64,000 nucleotides of DNA from Pectobacterium carotovorum. GTDB taxonomy: Bacteria > Pseudomonadota > Gammaproteobacteria > Enterobacterales > Enterobacteriaceae. A program made the position numbers and the translations under genes. Positions 1 through 10,313 of the stretch are shown here, in pieces; position 1 is the stretch's first letter, and every line of letters starts with the position of its first letter. The stretch lies in assembly GCF_033898505.1 (NCBI RefSeq), contig NZ_JAXAFK010000003.1:1-64000 (forward strand). Reading direction: 5' to 3'. Below the pieces are notes generated by a model, which was given only the letters and a program-made list of their open reading frames with translations, had not been told where the DNA came from and did not search any database.

Positions 1-192
1 TCTTGCGAGGTTATGCGGTATTAGCTACCGTTTCCAGTAGTTATCCCCCTCCATCAGGCAGTTTCCCAGACATTACTCACCCGTCCGCCGCTCGTCACCC
101 AAGGAGCAAGCTCCTCTGTGCTACCGCTCGACTTGCATGTGTTAGGCCTGCCGCCAGCGTTCAATCTGAGCCATGATCAAACTCTTCAATTT
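1..192 (-). rRNA. rrs: 16S ribosomal RNA, 5' part only
   Basis: The reverse complement reads as the start of an enterobacterial 16S rRNA. It has the mature 5' end at 192, the universal 8-27 primer region just inside, and the V1 hypervariable stem around 105-130. The gene runs off the left edge, so only about 192 nt are present. A gmhB gene lies upstream, as at the E. coli rrnH locus, so this is probably the equivalent rRNA operon. Confidence 0.97.
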
Positions 193-340
193 AAGATTTG
201 TTTGATTTGCTGAACTCGTCAGCGATGCTCAAAGAATTAAAACTGTTTATTCGTAATGAATTTACTGTTGTTCACTCTTCAAGACTTTTTATATCGTTAA
301 GATACGGTCTTGTGAGTGCCCACACAGATTGTCTGATTAA

Positions 341-354
341 ATTGTTAAAGAGCA
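341..354 (-). promoter_or_regulatory. rRNA leader boxA antitermination site
   Basis: On the minus strand this reads TGCTCTTTAACAAT, the canonical boxA of enteric rRNA leaders, about 150 nt upstream of the mature 16S 5' end. It recruits the Nus factor antitermination complex. The rest of the leader (193-340) should hold the RNase III processing stem. Confidence 0.9.
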
Positions 355-390
355 GTGCGTTGTGGCCTTAACCACTTCGCGAGGTGGCGT

Positions 391-418
391 ATATTACGCT
401 TTTCACCTTCAGAGTCAA
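391..418 (-). promoter_or_regulatory. rrn P2 promoter
   Basis: On the minus strand TTGACT (413-418) and TAATAT (391-396) are separated by 16 bp. It lies between P1 and boxA, as P2 does in E. coli rrn operons. Confidence 0.8.
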
Positions 419-491
419 CGCTTATTTTAAAGCGTTTTCTCTTTCTTTACCGACCCGGTTGTGAATCACAGCGCCGTGTCGATGGAGGCGC

Positions 492-519
492 ATTATAGGC
501 AGCCGATTCAGAAGCGCAA
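492..519 (-). promoter_or_regulatory. rrn P1 promoter with GC-rich discriminator
   Basis: On the minus strand TTGCGC (514-519) is followed after 16 bp by a perfect TATAAT (492-497), then by GCGCC. A 16-bp spacer plus a GC-rich discriminator is the hallmark of stringently controlled rrn P1 promoters. AT-rich sequence at 520-545 would serve as the UP-element region. relA, which makes the ppGpp that represses such promoters, is in this same window at 54-56 kb. Confidence 0.85.
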
Positions 520-571
520 GCAAATCTAGTAAACTTTTTTCTGTTTGCGCATCTTTCATTCGTTCCGCTGA

Positions 572-1135
572 TTAAGTGCGCGTTTTTATCCATTTTGGCA
601 GGTCTGCAAGACTTTCCAACACGCTATCAGCCAGCATTTCGCCTTGTTCGGTGACAGGTTTGCCCGAGCGAACCAACAGTTTGGTTCCTACCCCTGCGCC
701 AATTGCAGCCTGCATATCCTCTAATTTGTCACCCACCATATAAGACGCCGCCATATCAATGTGCAGATCGCGTTGTGCAGAAAGCAACATGCCTGGCTCA
801 GGCTTTCGGCAATCACAAGTCTGGCGGTACTCATCTTTCCCAGCTTCAGGGTGATGCGGACAAAAATAGATGCCATCCAGATCAATACCACGATCTGCCA
901 GCGACCAGTCCATCCACTCTGTCAGTTGCATAAACTGATCTTCTGTAAACTTGCCACGGGCGATGCCGGACTGATTCGTCACCACAACCAGCGCAAACCC
1001 CATATTTTTCAACTCACGCATGGCATCGATGACGCCATCAATAAATTGAAAATGGTCAATGTCATGAACATAACCGTGATCGACATTGATCGTGCCGTCA
1101 CGATCAAGAAAAATTGCTGGAACGCTTTGTGCCAC
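572..1135 (-). CDS. gmhB: D-glycero-beta-D-manno-heptose-1,7-bisphosphate 7-phosphatase
   Basis: HAD-superfamily phosphatase that removes the 7-phosphate from D,D-heptose-1,7-bisphosphate in the cytoplasmic route to ADP-heptose for lipopolysaccharide inner core. The 187-aa protein has the HAD motif I D11-x-D13-G-T, motif II around T53-N-Q-S, K111, and motif III D136-x3-D140. A zinc-binding set is visible as C92, H94, C107 and C109, the GmhB-specific feature. Length is close to the E. coli enzyme. It lies between an rrn operon (same strand, downstream) and the divergent metN, the same order as at E. coli rrnH. The start is the ATG at 1135. Confidence 0.96.
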   Translation of the reverse strand: MAQSVPAIFLDRDGTINVDHGYVHDIDHFQFIDGVIDAMRELKNMGFALVVVTNQSGIARGKFTEDQFMQLTEWMDWSLADRGIDLDGIYFCPHHPEAGKDEYRQTCDCRKPEPGMLLSAQRDLHIDMAASYMVGDKLEDMQAAIGAGVGTKLLVRSGKPVTEQGEMLADSVLESLADLPKWIKTRT

Positions 1136-1220
1136 TGACTTTGCTCCTGAATGGCCTAAATTACGCAGTAGTATCGCATGTTTTCGCCTATAGGGAGAAT
1201 GCAGAGCCTTGACAATCCCG

Positions 1221-1250
1221 ATTGACTTAGACGTCTAGACGCCCTAACAT
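1221..1250 (+). promoter_or_regulatory. metN promoter with tandem MetJ boxes in the spacer
   Basis: A -35 TTGACT (1223-1228) and a -10-like TAACAT (1245-1250) are 16 bp apart. The spacer is exactly two 8-bp met boxes, AGACGTCT (1229-1236, perfect) and AGACGCCC (1237-1244). MetJ with S-adenosylmethionine binds tandem copies of AGACGTCT, so repression would block RNA polymerase directly. Start of transcription should be near 1257, about 60 bp before metN. Confidence 0.85.
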
Positions 1251-1316
1251 CCATTTCATCTTCTGTTAATACAGAAACGGATTTATCCAGCCATAGGCAC
1301 TCACGATAAAAAACAT

Positions 1317-2348
1317 ATGATTGAACTTTCTAATATTACTAAGGTTTTTCAGCAAAACGGGCGGACCATTACCGCGCTTGCTGATGTCAGCCTTCATGTT
1401 CCTACCGGGCAAATCTATGGTGTTATCGGCGCATCGGGCGCAGGTAAAAGTACACTCATCCGCTGCGTCAATTTATTGGAGCGCCCGACAGAAGGGAAAG
1501 TGCTGGTTGATGGGCAAGAGCTGACCCAACTGTCGGATAGCCAGTTGACGCGCGCACGCCGCCAAATCGGCATGATTTTCCAACATTTCAACTTGCTCGC
1601 TTCACGTACCGTTTTTGGCAATATTGCGCTACCGCTGGAATTAGATAACACGCCAAAAGCTGACATTACCCGGCGGGTCAATGAATTGTTGGATTTGGTT
1701 GGGCTTGCAGATAAGCACGACGTGTATCCCGCCAATTTGTCCGGCGGACAAAAACAGCGTGTCGCCATTGCCCGTGCGTTGGCGAGCAATCCCAAAGTTC
1801 TGCTGTGTGACGAAGCAACCAGCGCGTTGGATCCAGCAACGACCCGGTCGATTCTTGAGTTACTGAAAGATATCAATCGCCGCCTCGGCCTAACCATTCT
1901 TCTTATTACACATGAAATGGATGTGGTGAAGCGTATTTGCGATCAGGTTGCGGTAATCAGCGATGGACGACTCATCGAGCAGGACACGGTCAGCGAAGTC
2001 TTTTCACATCCGAAAACGCCGCTGGCACAAAAATTCATTCAGTCCACGCTGCACCTGGACATCCCTGACGATTACCTCATCCGTCTGTCCCCCGACTATC
2101 GCCCAGATACCACGCCGTTATTACGGATGGAATTTACCGGCAAATCGGTAGATGCCCCGCTGCTCTCCGAGGTTGCTCGACGCTTTAACGTCAACAACAA
2201 CATTATCAGTGCCCAGATGGATTATGCCGGTGGCGTCAAGTTCGGCATCATGCTGGCAGAAATGCACGGCAACGATGCGGATATTAAAGCCGCAATCCAA
2301 TTCCTGCAGGAAAGTCACGTTACAATTGAGGTTCTGGGTTATGTCTGA
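1317..2348 (+). CDS. metN: Methionine ABC transporter ATP-binding protein MetN
   Basis: ATPase of the MetNIQ importer for D- and L-methionine on the inner face of the cytoplasmic membrane. At 343 aa it has the family length. Walker A is at residues 38-46 (GASGAGKST), the ABC signature LSGGQ at 141-145, and Walker B with the catalytic Glu near 164-166. The C-terminal part (about 265-340) is the NIL/ACT-like domain that binds methionine and gives trans-inhibition. It is the first gene of a metN-metI-metQ operon behind tandem MetJ boxes. Its stop overlaps the metI start by 8 bp, suggesting translational coupling. Confidence 0.97.
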   Translation: MIELSNITKVFQQNGRTITALADVSLHVPTGQIYGVIGASGAGKSTLIRCVNLLERPTEGKVLVDGQELTQLSDSQLTRARRQIGMIFQHFNLLASRTVFGNIALPLELDNTPKADITRRVNELLDLVGLADKHDVYPANLSGGQKQRVAIARALASNPKVLLCDEATSALDPATTRSILELLKDINRRLGLTILLITHEMDVVKRICDQVAVISDGRLIEQDTVSEVFSHPKTPLAQKFIQSTLHLDIPDDYLIRLSPDYRPDTTPLLRMEFTGKSVDAPLLSEVARRFNVNNNIISAQMDYAGGVKFGIMLAEMHGNDADIKAAIQFLQESHVTIEVLGYV

Positions 2349-2994
2349 AGCAATGATGTGGTTAATGGCTAAGGGAATATGGGAAACCGTCGCAATGACG
2401 TTCGTTTCTGGTTTCTTTGGCTTTGTGCTTGGCTTACCCGTGGGAGTCTTATTGTATACCACGCGTCCGGGGCAGATTATCGCCAATCCAAAGCTCTACC
2501 GGACCGTTTCTGCACTGGTAAATATTTTCCGCTCGATTCCATTCATTATTTTGCTGGTATGGATGATTCCTTTTACTCGCATGATTGTTGGAACCTCTAT
2601 TGGCCTGCAAGCGGCGATCGTTCCTCTCACCGTCGGTGCCGCACCGTTTATTGCCCGCATGGTGGAAAACGCGCTGCTTGAAATTCCGACTGGCCTGATT
2701 GAAGCAGCTCGTGCGATGGGTGCGACGCCGATGCAAATCGTCAGAAAGATACTCCTGCCAGAAGCATTACCGGGCCTTATTAATGCCGCAACCATCACGC
2801 TAATCACGCTCGTAGGCTATTCTGCTATGGGTGGAGCCGTGGGTGCAGGCGGCTTAGGACAAATTGGTTATCAGTATGGTTATATTGGTTATAACGCGAC
2901 GGTCATGAATACGGTATTAATATTACTGGTTGTTTTGGTTTACCTGATTCAATTCTGCGGCGACAGGGCAGTAAAAGCTGTCACACACAAGTAA
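2341..2994 (+). CDS. metI: Methionine ABC transporter permease MetI
   Basis: Membrane permease of MetNIQ, 217 aa with about five transmembrane helices. The EAA-loop that contacts MetN is visible near residues 130-150 (E-A-A-R-A-M-G-A-T). The sequence is nearly the same as E. coli MetI along its whole length. I chose the ATG at 2341, inside the end of metN, because it gives exactly the E. coli N-terminus. The frame stays open upstream to 2152, but that part is metN in another frame. Confidence 0.96.
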   Translation: MSEAMMWLMAKGIWETVAMTFVSGFFGFVLGLPVGVLLYTTRPGQIIANPKLYRTVSALVNIFRSIPFIILLVWMIPFTRMIVGTSIGLQAAIVPLTVGAAPFIARMVENALLEIPTGLIEAARAMGATPMQIVRKILLPEALPGLINAATITLITLVGYSAMGGAVGAGGLGQIGYQYGYIGYNATVMNTVLILLVVLVYLIQFCGDRAVKAVTHK

Positions 2995-3057
2995 TCACCA
3001 CAATACGCATTTGCCTGAAGGCATCTGCCAAGAAAATAGTTAATTAGGGGTAAGGAT

Positions 3058-3873
3058 ATGGCGATTAAACTGAAATCTATTGCGACCATTGGCGCACTTA
3101 TTGGTGCTCTGGCGCTAGCGGGATGTGGTCAGGAAGAAAAGAATCCTAATCACATTAAAGTCGGCGTTATTGTTGGCGCAGAACAGCAGGTTGCTGAAGT
3201 CGCGCAGAAAGTGGCAAAAGACAAATACGGCCTGGACGTTGAATTGGTCACATTTAACGACTACGTGTTGCCAAATGAAGCCCTGAGCAAAGGCGACATC
3301 GATCTGAATGCCTTCCAGCACAAGCCTTATCTGGACCAGCAAATTAAAGATCGTGGCTACAAACTGGTTTCTGTCGGCAACAGCTTTGTCTACCCGATTG
3401 CTGGTTACTCCAAAAAAATCAAATCGCTGAATGAACTGCAAGACGGCGCTCAAGTTGCGCTGCCAAACGACCCGACCAACCTGGGCCGTTCCCTGCTGCT
3501 GCTGCAAAAAGTCGGCTTGATTAAACTGAAAGACAACGTTGGTCTGCTGCCAACCGTACTGGATGTCACTGAAAACCCGAAAAACATCAAACTGGTTGAA
3601 CTGGAAGCACCACAGCTGCCACGTTCTTTAGATGACGCGCAAATCGCACTGGCTGTAATCAACACCACTTACGCTAGCCAGATTAACCTGACGCCAACTA
3701 AAGATGGCCTGTTTGTTGAAGAGAAAGATTCTCCGTATGTGAACCTGCTGGTTTCACGCGAAGATAACAAAGACGCTGAAAACGTGAAGAAATTCGTTCA
3801 GGCCTATCAGTCTGATGAAGTGAACGACGCAGCAAATAAAATCTTTAATGGCGGCGCGGTGAAAGGCTGGTAA
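3058..3873 (+). CDS. metQ: Methionine-binding lipoprotein MetQ
   Basis: Substrate-binding lipoprotein of the methionine importer, 271 aa, of the NlpA/MetQ family. A type II signal peptide ends in the lipobox LALAGC with lipidation at C23; residue 24 is G, not D, so the usual +2 inner-membrane retention signal is absent. The mature domain has the family hallmark about 75 residues in (the LNAFQHKPYL segment). It follows metI by 63 bp behind a good ribosome binding site (GGGGTAAGG). An ERIC element and a Rho-independent terminator follow. Confidence 0.96.
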   Translation: MAIKLKSIATIGALIGALALAGCGQEEKNPNHIKVGVIVGAEQQVAEVAQKVAKDKYGLDVELVTFNDYVLPNEALSKGDIDLNAFQHKPYLDQQIKDRGYKLVSVGNSFVYPIAGYSKKIKSLNELQDGAQVALPNDPTNLGRSLLLLQKVGLIKLKDNVGLLPTVLDVTENPKNIKLVELEAPQLPRSLDDAQIALAVINTTYASQINLTPTKDGLFVEEKDSPYVNLLVSREDNKDAENVKKFVQAYQSDEVNDAANKIFNGGAVKGW

Positions 3874-3882
3874 TCCAGCAAT

Positions 3883-4010
<128 letters not shown>

Positions 4011-4034
4011 CGCGTTTAATTAAAAGATATCTGT

Positions 4035-4060
4035 AAGACGGGCTACGGCCCGTCTTGTTA
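4035..4060 (+). terminator. Rho-independent terminator of metNIQ
   Basis: A perfect 9-bp GC-rich stem (4035-4043 with 4048-4056) has a TACG loop and is followed by GTTATTTA. It lies between metQ and rcsF. The 3' U tract is short. Confidence 0.8.
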
Positions 4061-4117
4061 TTTATGCAATTGCTTGCTTCAATACTCGCTCTTTGAGAAA
4101 AAGCAGAGGAATCCTTA

Positions 4118-4528
4118 ATGCGTGCTGTTCCCTTTATATTGTTGGCCATGTCGCTGACAGGCTGTTCTTTATTTCAGAAGCCACCGGCACCGGCTCCTCA
4201 ACCTGTTATTGAAACCAAAACCGCAGAACCCGCGCCTAAACCGAAGCCAGTCGCTCGCCCGACTCCAGCGGTGTTATATAAAAGTGCAGAAGAATTGGTG
4301 GGTAAACCTTTCCGCGACATGGGCGAAGTGTCAGGCTCTTCATGCCAGGTCAGCGCTCAGGATTCCCCCCCTAACGCAGCAAATGCACGTAAAAGAATGC
4401 AAAACCGCGCCACGGCCATGAAAGCCAATGCGGTTTTGCTGCATGAATGCCAAACCGTCAGTGGTGTAGCGGGTTGCTACAGTCAGGTCGTTTGCCAGGG
4501 CACCGCGCTGAAAGTCTCTGCACAATGA
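4118..4528 (+). CDS. rcsF: Rcs stress-sensing outer-membrane lipoprotein RcsF
   Basis: Outer-membrane lipoprotein that reports envelope damage to the Rcs phosphorelay through IgaA. The 136-aa protein has a signal peptide with lipobox SLTGC (Cys16). A proline-rich linker (about residues 21-50) follows, then a folded domain with four cysteines that form the two non-consecutive disulfides of the family. Length is close to E. coli RcsF (134 aa). Its TGA overlaps the trmO ATG (ATGA at 4525-4528), so the two are translationally coupled as in other enterics. Confidence 0.94.
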   Translation: MRAVPFILLAMSLTGCSLFQKPPAPAPQPVIETKTAEPAPKPKPVARPTPAVLYKSAEELVGKPFRDMGEVSGSSCQVSAQDSPPNAANARKRMQNRATAMKANAVLLHECQTVSGVAGCYSQVVCQGTALKVSAQ

Positions 4529-5241
4529 GTCAATTTGTTTTCAATCAGATCGGGATTATCCGCTCTCCGTATAAAGAAAAATTTGCCATTCCGCGGCAGC
4601 CGGGTCTAATTGAAGATGGAGGCGGAGAACTTCAGCTATTGCCGCCATACAATCAGGCGGAATGTGTGCGAGGGCTGGAGGAGTTCAGCCATATTTGGGT
4701 ATTGTTCATCTTTCATCAAACGATGGAAGGCGGCTGGCGTCCGACAGTTCGGCCACCGCGTCTGGGGGGAAACACACGGACGGGCGTTTTCGCTACGCGT
4801 TCTACTTTCCGCCCCAACCCTGTTGGTATGTCGCTGGTTGAATTAAAAGGGATTCGAGTAAAAGGCGATGCCATTACACTCGAATTAGGCAGCCTCGATC
4901 TGGTCGATGGCACACCAGTCATCGATATCAAACCTTACCTGCCTTTTGCAGAAAGCCATCCTCAGGCGCGAGCTGGTTTTGCCCAAATGGCACCTGATGC
5001 GGCAATGCCGGTGCTTTTTTCGCCCCTTGCGGAAAACCAGATAGCCCAGCATCAAAAGAAATATCCCCAGTTAAAACGTTTTATCTCACAGGTATTAGCG
5101 CAAGATCCACGTCCGGCCTACCGCAAAGGTGAAAGCACCACGCGGGAATACGCCGTTTTACTGCTGGAATTCAATGTGCGCTGGCGCGTCTGCGGAGAAC
5201 AAACCGAAGTGCTAAGCCTCGACTCGTCAAACGCGTGTTAA
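4525..5241 (+). CDS. trmO: tRNA (N6-threonylcarbamoyladenosine(37)-N6)-methyltransferase TrmO
   Basis: SAM-dependent methyltransferase (YaeB/TsaA family) that methylates t6A37 of threonine tRNA to m6t6A. The protein is 238 aa from the ATG at 4525. The conserved core includes the G-x-F-A-T-R-S-x-x-R-P-N-P-V-G signature near residues 88-104 and the D-G-T-P-V-I-D-I-K-P motif near 130-140, which mark the single beta-barrel TsaA fold. The open frame extends upstream to 4447 inside rcsF; the ATGA overlap with the rcsF stop and the E. coli N-terminus (MSxF) decide the start. Confidence 0.95.
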   Translation: MSQFVFNQIGIIRSPYKEKFAIPRQPGLIEDGGGELQLLPPYNQAECVRGLEEFSHIWVLFIFHQTMEGGWRPTVRPPRLGGNTRTGVFATRSTFRPNPVGMSLVELKGIRVKGDAITLELGSLDLVDGTPVIDIKPYLPFAESHPQARAGFAQMAPDAAMPVLFSPLAENQIAQHQKKYPQLKRFISQVLAQDPRPAYRKGESTTREYAVLLLEFNVRWRVCGEQTEVLSLDSSNAC

Positions 5242-5386
5242 CACATTAACCACAGCAATATATTCTAAAATTGTTCCTGCTCTCTTTTGACGCGCCGTCC
5301 GCGCTGGTAAACTAAGCCACTTTTTATGTGCTTTCGGCTGCGCGGCAGCCCTATGCTATTTGTCGTTCTAACGGAACTAAAACCCC

Positions 5387-7105
5387 ATGCGTACTAGCCA
5401 ATACATGCTCTCCACACTCAAGGAGACGCCAGCCGATGCAGAAGTCATCAGTCATCAGTTGATGCTCCGGGCAGGAATGATTCGTAAACTGGCCTCTGGC
5501 CTTTACACCTGGTTGCCGACCGGTTTACGTGTTTTGAGAAAAGTTGAAAACATCGTGCGCGAAGAGATGAACAACGCTGGCGCGATTGAAGTGTCCATGC
5601 CCGTTGTTCAACCTGCCGATTTATGGGTAGAGAGTGGACGTTGGGATCAATATGGCCCAGAGCTGTTGCGCTTTGTCGATCGTGGCGAGCGCCCTTTCGT
5701 ACTCGGCCCAACACATGAAGAAGTCATTACTGACCTGATTCGTAATGAAATCAGCTCCTACAAGCAGCTGCCGCTGAATTTCTTCCAGATTCAAACCAAA
5801 TTCCGCGATGAAGTTCGTCCGCGTTTTGGCGTGATGCGCTCGCGTGAATTCCTGATGAAAGACGCCTACTCTTTCCACACTTCTCAGGAATCATTGCAAG
5901 TTACCTACGACGCGATGTACGCCGCTTACAGCCAGATTTTCAGCCGTATGGATCTGGATTTCAGAGCCGTTCAGGCGGATACCGGCTCTATCGGCGGTAA
6001 CGCATCCCATGAGTTTCAGGTACTGGCTGCCAGCGGTGAAGACGATATCGTTTTCTCAACGGAATCCGACTACGCGGCAAACATTGAACTGGCAGAAGCG
6101 GTTGCACCGAAGCTAGGCCGCGCAGAAGCGACGGAAGAGCTGCGTCTGGTTGACACACCGAATGCCAAGACCATCGCCGAGCTGGTTGAGCAGTTTAAGC
6201 TGCCGGTAGAGAAAACCGTGAAAACGCTGCTGGTTAAAGCGACGGAAGAAAGTGGCCATAAACTGGTTGCGCTGCTGGTTCGTGGCGATCACGAACTGAA
6301 TGAAATCAAAGCAGAGAAGATTGCTCAGGTAGCCAGCCCGCTGACATTCGCAACGGAAGAAGAAATTCGTGCCACCATCGGCGCAGGCCCGGGCTCGCTG
6401 GGTCCAGTCAAGCTGTCGATTCCAGTCGTTGTCGATCGCACCGTTGCAGCCATGAGCGATTTCGGCGCTGGCGCGAACATTGATGGCAAACACTATTTTG
6501 GCATCAACTGGGAGCGTGACGTTGCGCTGCCACAGGTTGCGGATATCCGTAACGTGGTTGAAGGCGACATCAGTCCAGACGGTAAAGGCGCACTGCAAAT
6601 TAAACGCGGTATCGAAGTGGGCCATATCTTCCAACTGGGCAGCAAGTATTCTGAAGCGCTGAAAGCGACGGTTCAAGGTGAGGACGGTCGTAACCAGACG
6701 CTGACGATGGGTTGCTACGGTATTGGTGTAACGCGCGTTGTCGCGGCGGCGATTGAGCAGAATCATGACGAACGCGGCATCATCTGGCCAGACGCGATTG
6801 CACCTTTCCACGTTGCTATTCTGCCAATGAACATGCACAAGTCTTTCCGCGTGAAGGAAGTCGCTGAGGATATCTACCAGCAGTTGCGCGCTAAAGGCAT
6901 TGAAGTTCTGCTTGATGACCGCAAAGAGCGTCCGGGCGTGATGTTCGCCGATATGGAACTGATTGGCGTGCCGCACACCATCGTCATTGGCGATCGCAAT
7001 CTGGATAGCGAAGAGATTGAATATAAGCATCGCCGGGTTGGTGAAAAGCAGATGATTAAAACCAGCGAAATCGTCGATTTCCTGCTGGCAAATATCGTCC
7101 GCTAA
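5387..7105 (+). CDS. proS: Prolyl-tRNA synthetase
   Basis: Class IIa aminoacyl-tRNA synthetase that charges tRNA-Pro in the cytoplasm. The 572-aa length equals the E. coli enzyme. The class II catalytic core is at the N-terminus (motif 2 with F-R-D-E, motif 3 with G-x-G-x-x-R). The editing insertion that clears Ala-tRNA-Pro spans roughly residues 220-405, and the anticodon-binding domain is C-terminal (about 475-572). Upstream, 5242-5386 holds its promoter region, including a small hairpin near 5336-5350. Convergent with rpoS. Confidence 0.97.
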   Translation: MRTSQYMLSTLKETPADAEVISHQLMLRAGMIRKLASGLYTWLPTGLRVLRKVENIVREEMNNAGAIEVSMPVVQPADLWVESGRWDQYGPELLRFVDRGERPFVLGPTHEEVITDLIRNEISSYKQLPLNFFQIQTKFRDEVRPRFGVMRSREFLMKDAYSFHTSQESLQVTYDAMYAAYSQIFSRMDLDFRAVQADTGSIGGNASHEFQVLAASGEDDIVFSTESDYAANIELAEAVAPKLGRAEATEELRLVDTPNAKTIAELVEQFKLPVEKTVKTLLVKATEESGHKLVALLVRGDHELNEIKAEKIAQVASPLTFATEEEIRATIGAGPGSLGPVKLSIPVVVDRTVAAMSDFGAGANIDGKHYFGINWERDVALPQVADIRNVVEGDISPDGKGALQIKRGIEVGHIFQLGSKYSEALKATVQGEDGRNQTLTMGCYGIGVTRVVAAAIEQNHDERGIIWPDAIAPFHVAILPMNMHKSFRVKEVAEDIYQQLRAKGIEVLLDDRKERPGVMFADMELIGVPHTIVIGDRNLDSEEIEYKHRRVGEKQMIKTSEIVDFLLANIVR

Positions 7106-7118
7106 TCGCTGCCAGACC

Positions 7119-7184
7119 GCCCTTTCGCAGGAAAGGGCAAATGCAGACATAAAAAAATGGTGGGTTTCCCCACCATTTTTTATT
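7119..7184. terminator. Bidirectional terminator between proS and rpoS
   Basis: Two hairpins lie here. The first (7119-7126 with 7131-7138) lacks a T run. The second is centred on GGTGGG-TTT-CCCACC and is flanked by A and T tracts on both sides (7151-7184). It can therefore end transcription of both proS (+) and rpoS (-). Confidence 0.9.
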
Positions 7185-7210
7185 TCAAGACTTCAGTAAC
7201 TTATCGCGAA

Positions 7211-8203
7211 TTATTCACGAAACAGTTCTTCAATGCTCAACCCCTGAACCTGCAAAATTTCCCGCAGGCGGCGTAAGCCTTCAACCTGAATCTGACGAAC
7301 ACGTTCACGCGTTAAGCCAATTTCACGACCGACATCTTCCAGCGTAGCCGCTTCATACCCTAGCAGGCCGAAACGACGCGCCAACACCTCACGCTGCTTG
7401 GCGTTAAGCTCAAACAGCCATTTAACGATATTCTGTTTCATATCGTTATCCTGAGTGGTGTCTTCAGGTCCGTTGTCTTTTTCGTCTGCCAGAATATCCA
7501 GCAGCGCTTTTTCCGAATCACCGCCCAGCGGGGTATCGACGGAAGTAATACGTTCATTCAGGCGCAGCATGCGGTTGACGTCATCAACGGGCTTATCAAG
7601 CTGTTCGGCAATTTCTTCCGCACTCGGCTCGTGATCCAGTTTGTGAGACAGTTCGCGCGCGGTGCGCAGATAAACGTTGAGTTCTTTGACGATGTGAATC
7701 GGCAAGCGGATGGTACGGGTTTGATTCATGATCGCCCGTTCTATCGTCTGTCGAATCCACCAGGTTGCGTAGGTTGAAAAACGGAATCCTCTTTCTGGAT
7801 CGAATTTTTCAACCGCACGGATCAGGCCGAGGTTCCCCTCTTCAATCAGATCCAGCAGCGCCAGACCACGATTGTTGTAACGGCGGGCAATTTTCACCAC
7901 CAACCGCAGATTACTCTCAATCATCCGGCGGCGCGATGGAACATCGCCACGCAACGCACGCCGGGCAAAATAAACTTCTTCTTCTGCGGTCAAAAGCGGC
8001 GAATAGCCGATTTCACCTAAATAGAGCTGTGTTGCGTCCAGGACACGCTGTGGGACCCCTTGCGATAACAGCTCGTCTTCCGCCGAGTCATTATCATTGG
8101 TATCTTCCTCTGCCAGCGCCTTATCGTCAAAAACGTCAAGTCCATTCTCGTCGAAATCGGTATCTTCATGTAACTCGTTAACTTTCAGCGTACTTTGGCT
8201 CAT
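7211..8203 (-). CDS. rpoS: RNA polymerase sigma factor RpoS
   Basis: Stationary-phase and general stress sigma factor, 330 aa, the E. coli length. Region 1.2 begins near residue 53. Region 2 contains the -10 recognition helix ([11 protein letters not shown], about 150-162). Region 3 follows, and the region 4.2 helix-turn-helix lies at about 285-310 ([15 protein letters not shown]). The gene is intact and downstream of nlpD by 53 bp. In enterics the main rpoS promoter is inside nlpD, which makes a long structured leader regulated by small RNAs; I infer the same here from gene order. Confidence 0.97.
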   Translation of the reverse strand: MSQSTLKVNELHEDTDFDENGLDVFDDKALAEEDTNDNDSAEDELLSQGVPQRVLDATQLYLGEIGYSPLLTAEEEVYFARRALRGDVPSRRRMIESNLRLVVKIARRYNNRGLALLDLIEEGNLGLIRAVEKFDPERGFRFSTYATWWIRQTIERAIMNQTRTIRLPIHIVKELNVYLRTARELSHKLDHEPSAEEIAEQLDKPVDDVNRMLRLNERITSVDTPLGGDSEKALLDILADEKDNGPEDTTQDNDMKQNIVKWLFELNAKQREVLARRFGLLGYEAATLEDVGREIGLTRERVRQIQVEGLRRLREILQVQGLSIEELFRE

Positions 8204-8256
8204 AAGTGGCTCCTACCCGTGATCCCTTGGCAGAATACCGAAATACTCTGCCCGAT

Positions 8257-9291
8257 TTATCGCTGCGGCAGAAAACGCAGCGGGTTTACGGATTTCCCCT
8301 TGTAACGAATTTCAAAGTGCAAGCGAACTGAGCTGGTGCCCGTACTGCCCATCGTAGCGATTTTTTGTCCTGCCGTGACATCTTGTTGCTCACGGACTAG
8401 CATCGTATCGTTATGGGCATAGGCACTGAGGTAGTCATCATTATGCTTGATGATTATCAGATTTCCGTAACCACGTAGCGCGTTACCCGCGTACACCACG
8501 CGCCCACTGGCGGTTGCGGTGATCGGTTGCCCACGTGAGCCGGCGATATCAATCCCTTTATTTCCCCCTTCGGAATCGGAGAAACTATCTATGACTTTCC
8601 CATCGGTAGGCCAACGCCAACTGCCGACAGCAGCCGTATTGCTGCTGGCAACAGCCGCTGGTGCGGAAACAGGAGCGGTTGTCGTTGCCCCTGCCGTAGG
8701 TAACATCTTACCTACATTCTGTTTACCCTGATTACCAGAATACGCATTAGTTGACTGAGAATCAACCGATGTAGTTTGTATTTGAGCACTTGATGGCGGT
8801 GTTGGTACACCACCTCGGGTGGCATCGGTTGTTGCCAGCATACCACCACCGCTCGTCAAGCCACCGCCCGAAGCGTTGTTGCCGGCTCCGTTGCCTAAAT
8901 TCAGTGATTGCCCCACATTCAGGCTGTATGGTTCAGGAATATTGTTGCGCTGCGCCAGATCCCGGTAATCATTGCCGGTAATCCAGGCAATATAAAACAG
9001 GGTATCGCCACGTTTAACGGTGTAGGAATTGCCGCCGCTGTAGCTGCCTTTCGGAATATTACCGTAGCTGCGGTTATAAACGATCCGACCATCGGACGTC
9101 GTTGCCACACTTTCACTCGTCGTTGAAATACGCGATGGTGGCGCAGATAACATTCCCCCTCGGCTGCCCGTATTTCCGTCAACGCTGCTGATCGGTGCGG
9201 ATTTGGAATTATTGTTGGTACATCCAGCCAATCCTAAGACAATCACCGTACAAGCAGCAATGTGACGCAAATTCATCATTCGGCTTCCCAT
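8257..9291 (-). CDS. nlpD: Murein hydrolase activator NlpD
   Basis: Outer-membrane lipoprotein that activates the amidase AmiC at the division septum. The 344-aa protein has a signal peptide with lipobox GLAGC, a LysM peptidoglycan-binding domain (about residues 92-136, beginning Y-T-V-K-R-G-D-T-L), a Ser/Thr/Ala-rich low-complexity linker, and a C-terminal degenerate M23 (LytM) domain (about 240-340). That domain lacks the full set of zinc ligands, as usual for NlpD. Three ATGs compete for the start (9291, 9279, 9276); 9291 has the best upstream GGGGAG/AAGG. The main rpoS promoter is expected inside this gene. Confidence 0.94.
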   Translation of the reverse strand: MGSRMMNLRHIAACTVIVLGLAGCTNNNSKSAPISSVDGNTGSRGGMLSAPPSRISTTSESVATTSDGRIVYNRSYGNIPKGSYSGGNSYTVKRGDTLFYIAWITGNDYRDLAQRNNIPEPYSLNVGQSLNLGNGAGNNASGGGLTSGGGMLATTDATRGGVPTPPSSAQIQTTSVDSQSTNAYSGNQGKQNVGKMLPTAGATTTAPVSAPAAVASSNTAAVGSWRWPTDGKVIDSFSDSEGGNKGIDIAGSRGQPITATASGRVVYAGNALRGYGNLIIIKHNDDYLSAYAHNDTMLVREQQDVTAGQKIATMGSTGTSSVRLHFEIRYKGKSVNPLRFLPQR

Positions 9292-9686
9292 GCGCCTTAC
9301 TCCCCTATAACTATAACGTTCAAAAAAATAGCGTTCAAAAAAGTGTCGATAACATTCAAGAAACAGTAATACTCAGAACCCAATTCGGACATGTTTGCCT
9401 CGCATCTGCTGCCGTTTTACTGGCTGTAGCCCAACTGCCCATTGCGTAGTTACTGCCGTTGCATAGTTACTGCCGTTGCGTAATTGATTGTAGCGTAAAC
9501 GATCTCCGCTCATGTATTCGTTAATTGGAACGAGAAAGATCGCTACTTCACCATCGCTGGCGCATAAGCAAAACGGGAAAGGCACCACGATGATTAGAGG
9601 CTAACAATATCAACAAGTTCGCACTATAAAACAGTTGTGTTGAAATTTTAAAGACTTAACAACAAATGCACACCAACGCCACGGTA
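9292..9686. other. nlpD-pcm intergenic region with a 17-bp tandem repeat
   Basis: This 395-bp gap is much longer than I would expect between nlpD and pcm. I see no coding ORF. It holds two adjacent 17-bp units, GC[G/A]TAGTTACTGCCGTT, at 9444-9460 and 9461-9477, with a partial third at 9478. The minus-strand nlpD promoter is presumably at 9292-9440. Confidence 0.6.
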
Positions 9687-10313
9687 TCAGGCTAATTCCC
9701 CTTTGACCAGAGGAACAAACCGAACAGCTTCAACCGTTTGAATAATAAACTCATCGGCATGGCGCTGTACAACTTGCAGTATTTGCGACTGTTCCCCGAC
9801 GGGCAACACCATTACGCCGCCTTCATCTAACTGTTCCAGCAGCGCACGGGGAATTTCCGGTGGCGCCGCGGTAACGATAATGGCATCAAACGGCCCACGC
9901 GACGCCCAGCCCTGCCATCCATCGCCATGGCGGGTAGAAACATTGTGCAAATCCAGCTGCTTTAAGCGGCGCTTAGCCTGCCATTGCAGCCCCTTGATGC
10001 GCTCCACCGAGCAAACGTGTCGCACCAGATGCGCTAAAATCGCCGTTTGATACCCCGAACCCGTACCAATTTCCAACACGCGAGATACCGGCGTCAGGCT
10101 GAGCAGCTCCGTCATTTTCGCGACCATATAGGGCTGCGAGATAGTCTGACCGGAACCAATAGGCAGAGCGGTGTTTTCATACGCTTTATGTTCAAAAGCT
10201 TCATCAACAAAACGTTCTCTGGGTACGGCTTCTATCGCCTTCAGCAGACGTTCGTCCTGAATGCCCTGCTGGCGCAGCTGCGCCAACAACGTTTCTATAC
10301 GCTTGTTTACCAT
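9687..10313 (-). CDS. pcm: Protein-L-isoaspartate O-methyltransferase
   Basis: Repair enzyme that methylates L-isoaspartyl residues in aged proteins using SAM. It has 208 aa, the E. coli length. The SAM-binding motif I is visible as [12 protein letters not shown] (about residues 80-91), preceded by the substrate-binding [11 protein letters not shown] segment. In enterics surE normally sits directly upstream with a stop-start overlap. Here the overlap (ATGGTAA) is kept, but the upstream ORF is only 47 codons. Confidence 0.96.
   Translation of the reverse strand: MVNKRIETLLAQLRQQGIQDERLLKAIEAVPRERFVDEAFEHKAYENTALPIGSGQTISQPYMVAKMTELLSLTPVSRVLEIGTGSGYQTAILAHLVRHVCSVERIKGLQWQAKRRLKQLDLHNVSTRHGDGWQGWASRGPFDAIIVTAAPPEIPRALLEQLDEGGVMVLPVGEQSQILQVVQRHADEFIIQTVEAVRFVPLVKGELA

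Noticed and set aside
2152..2340. Open frame in front of metI that would extend MetI by 63 residues
   Set aside because: It lies wholly inside metN in another frame, and the ATG at 2341 gives the exact E. coli MetI N-terminus.
9444..9482. Short repeats resembling a CRISPR array
   Set aside because: The units are contiguous with no spacers and number only two to three.
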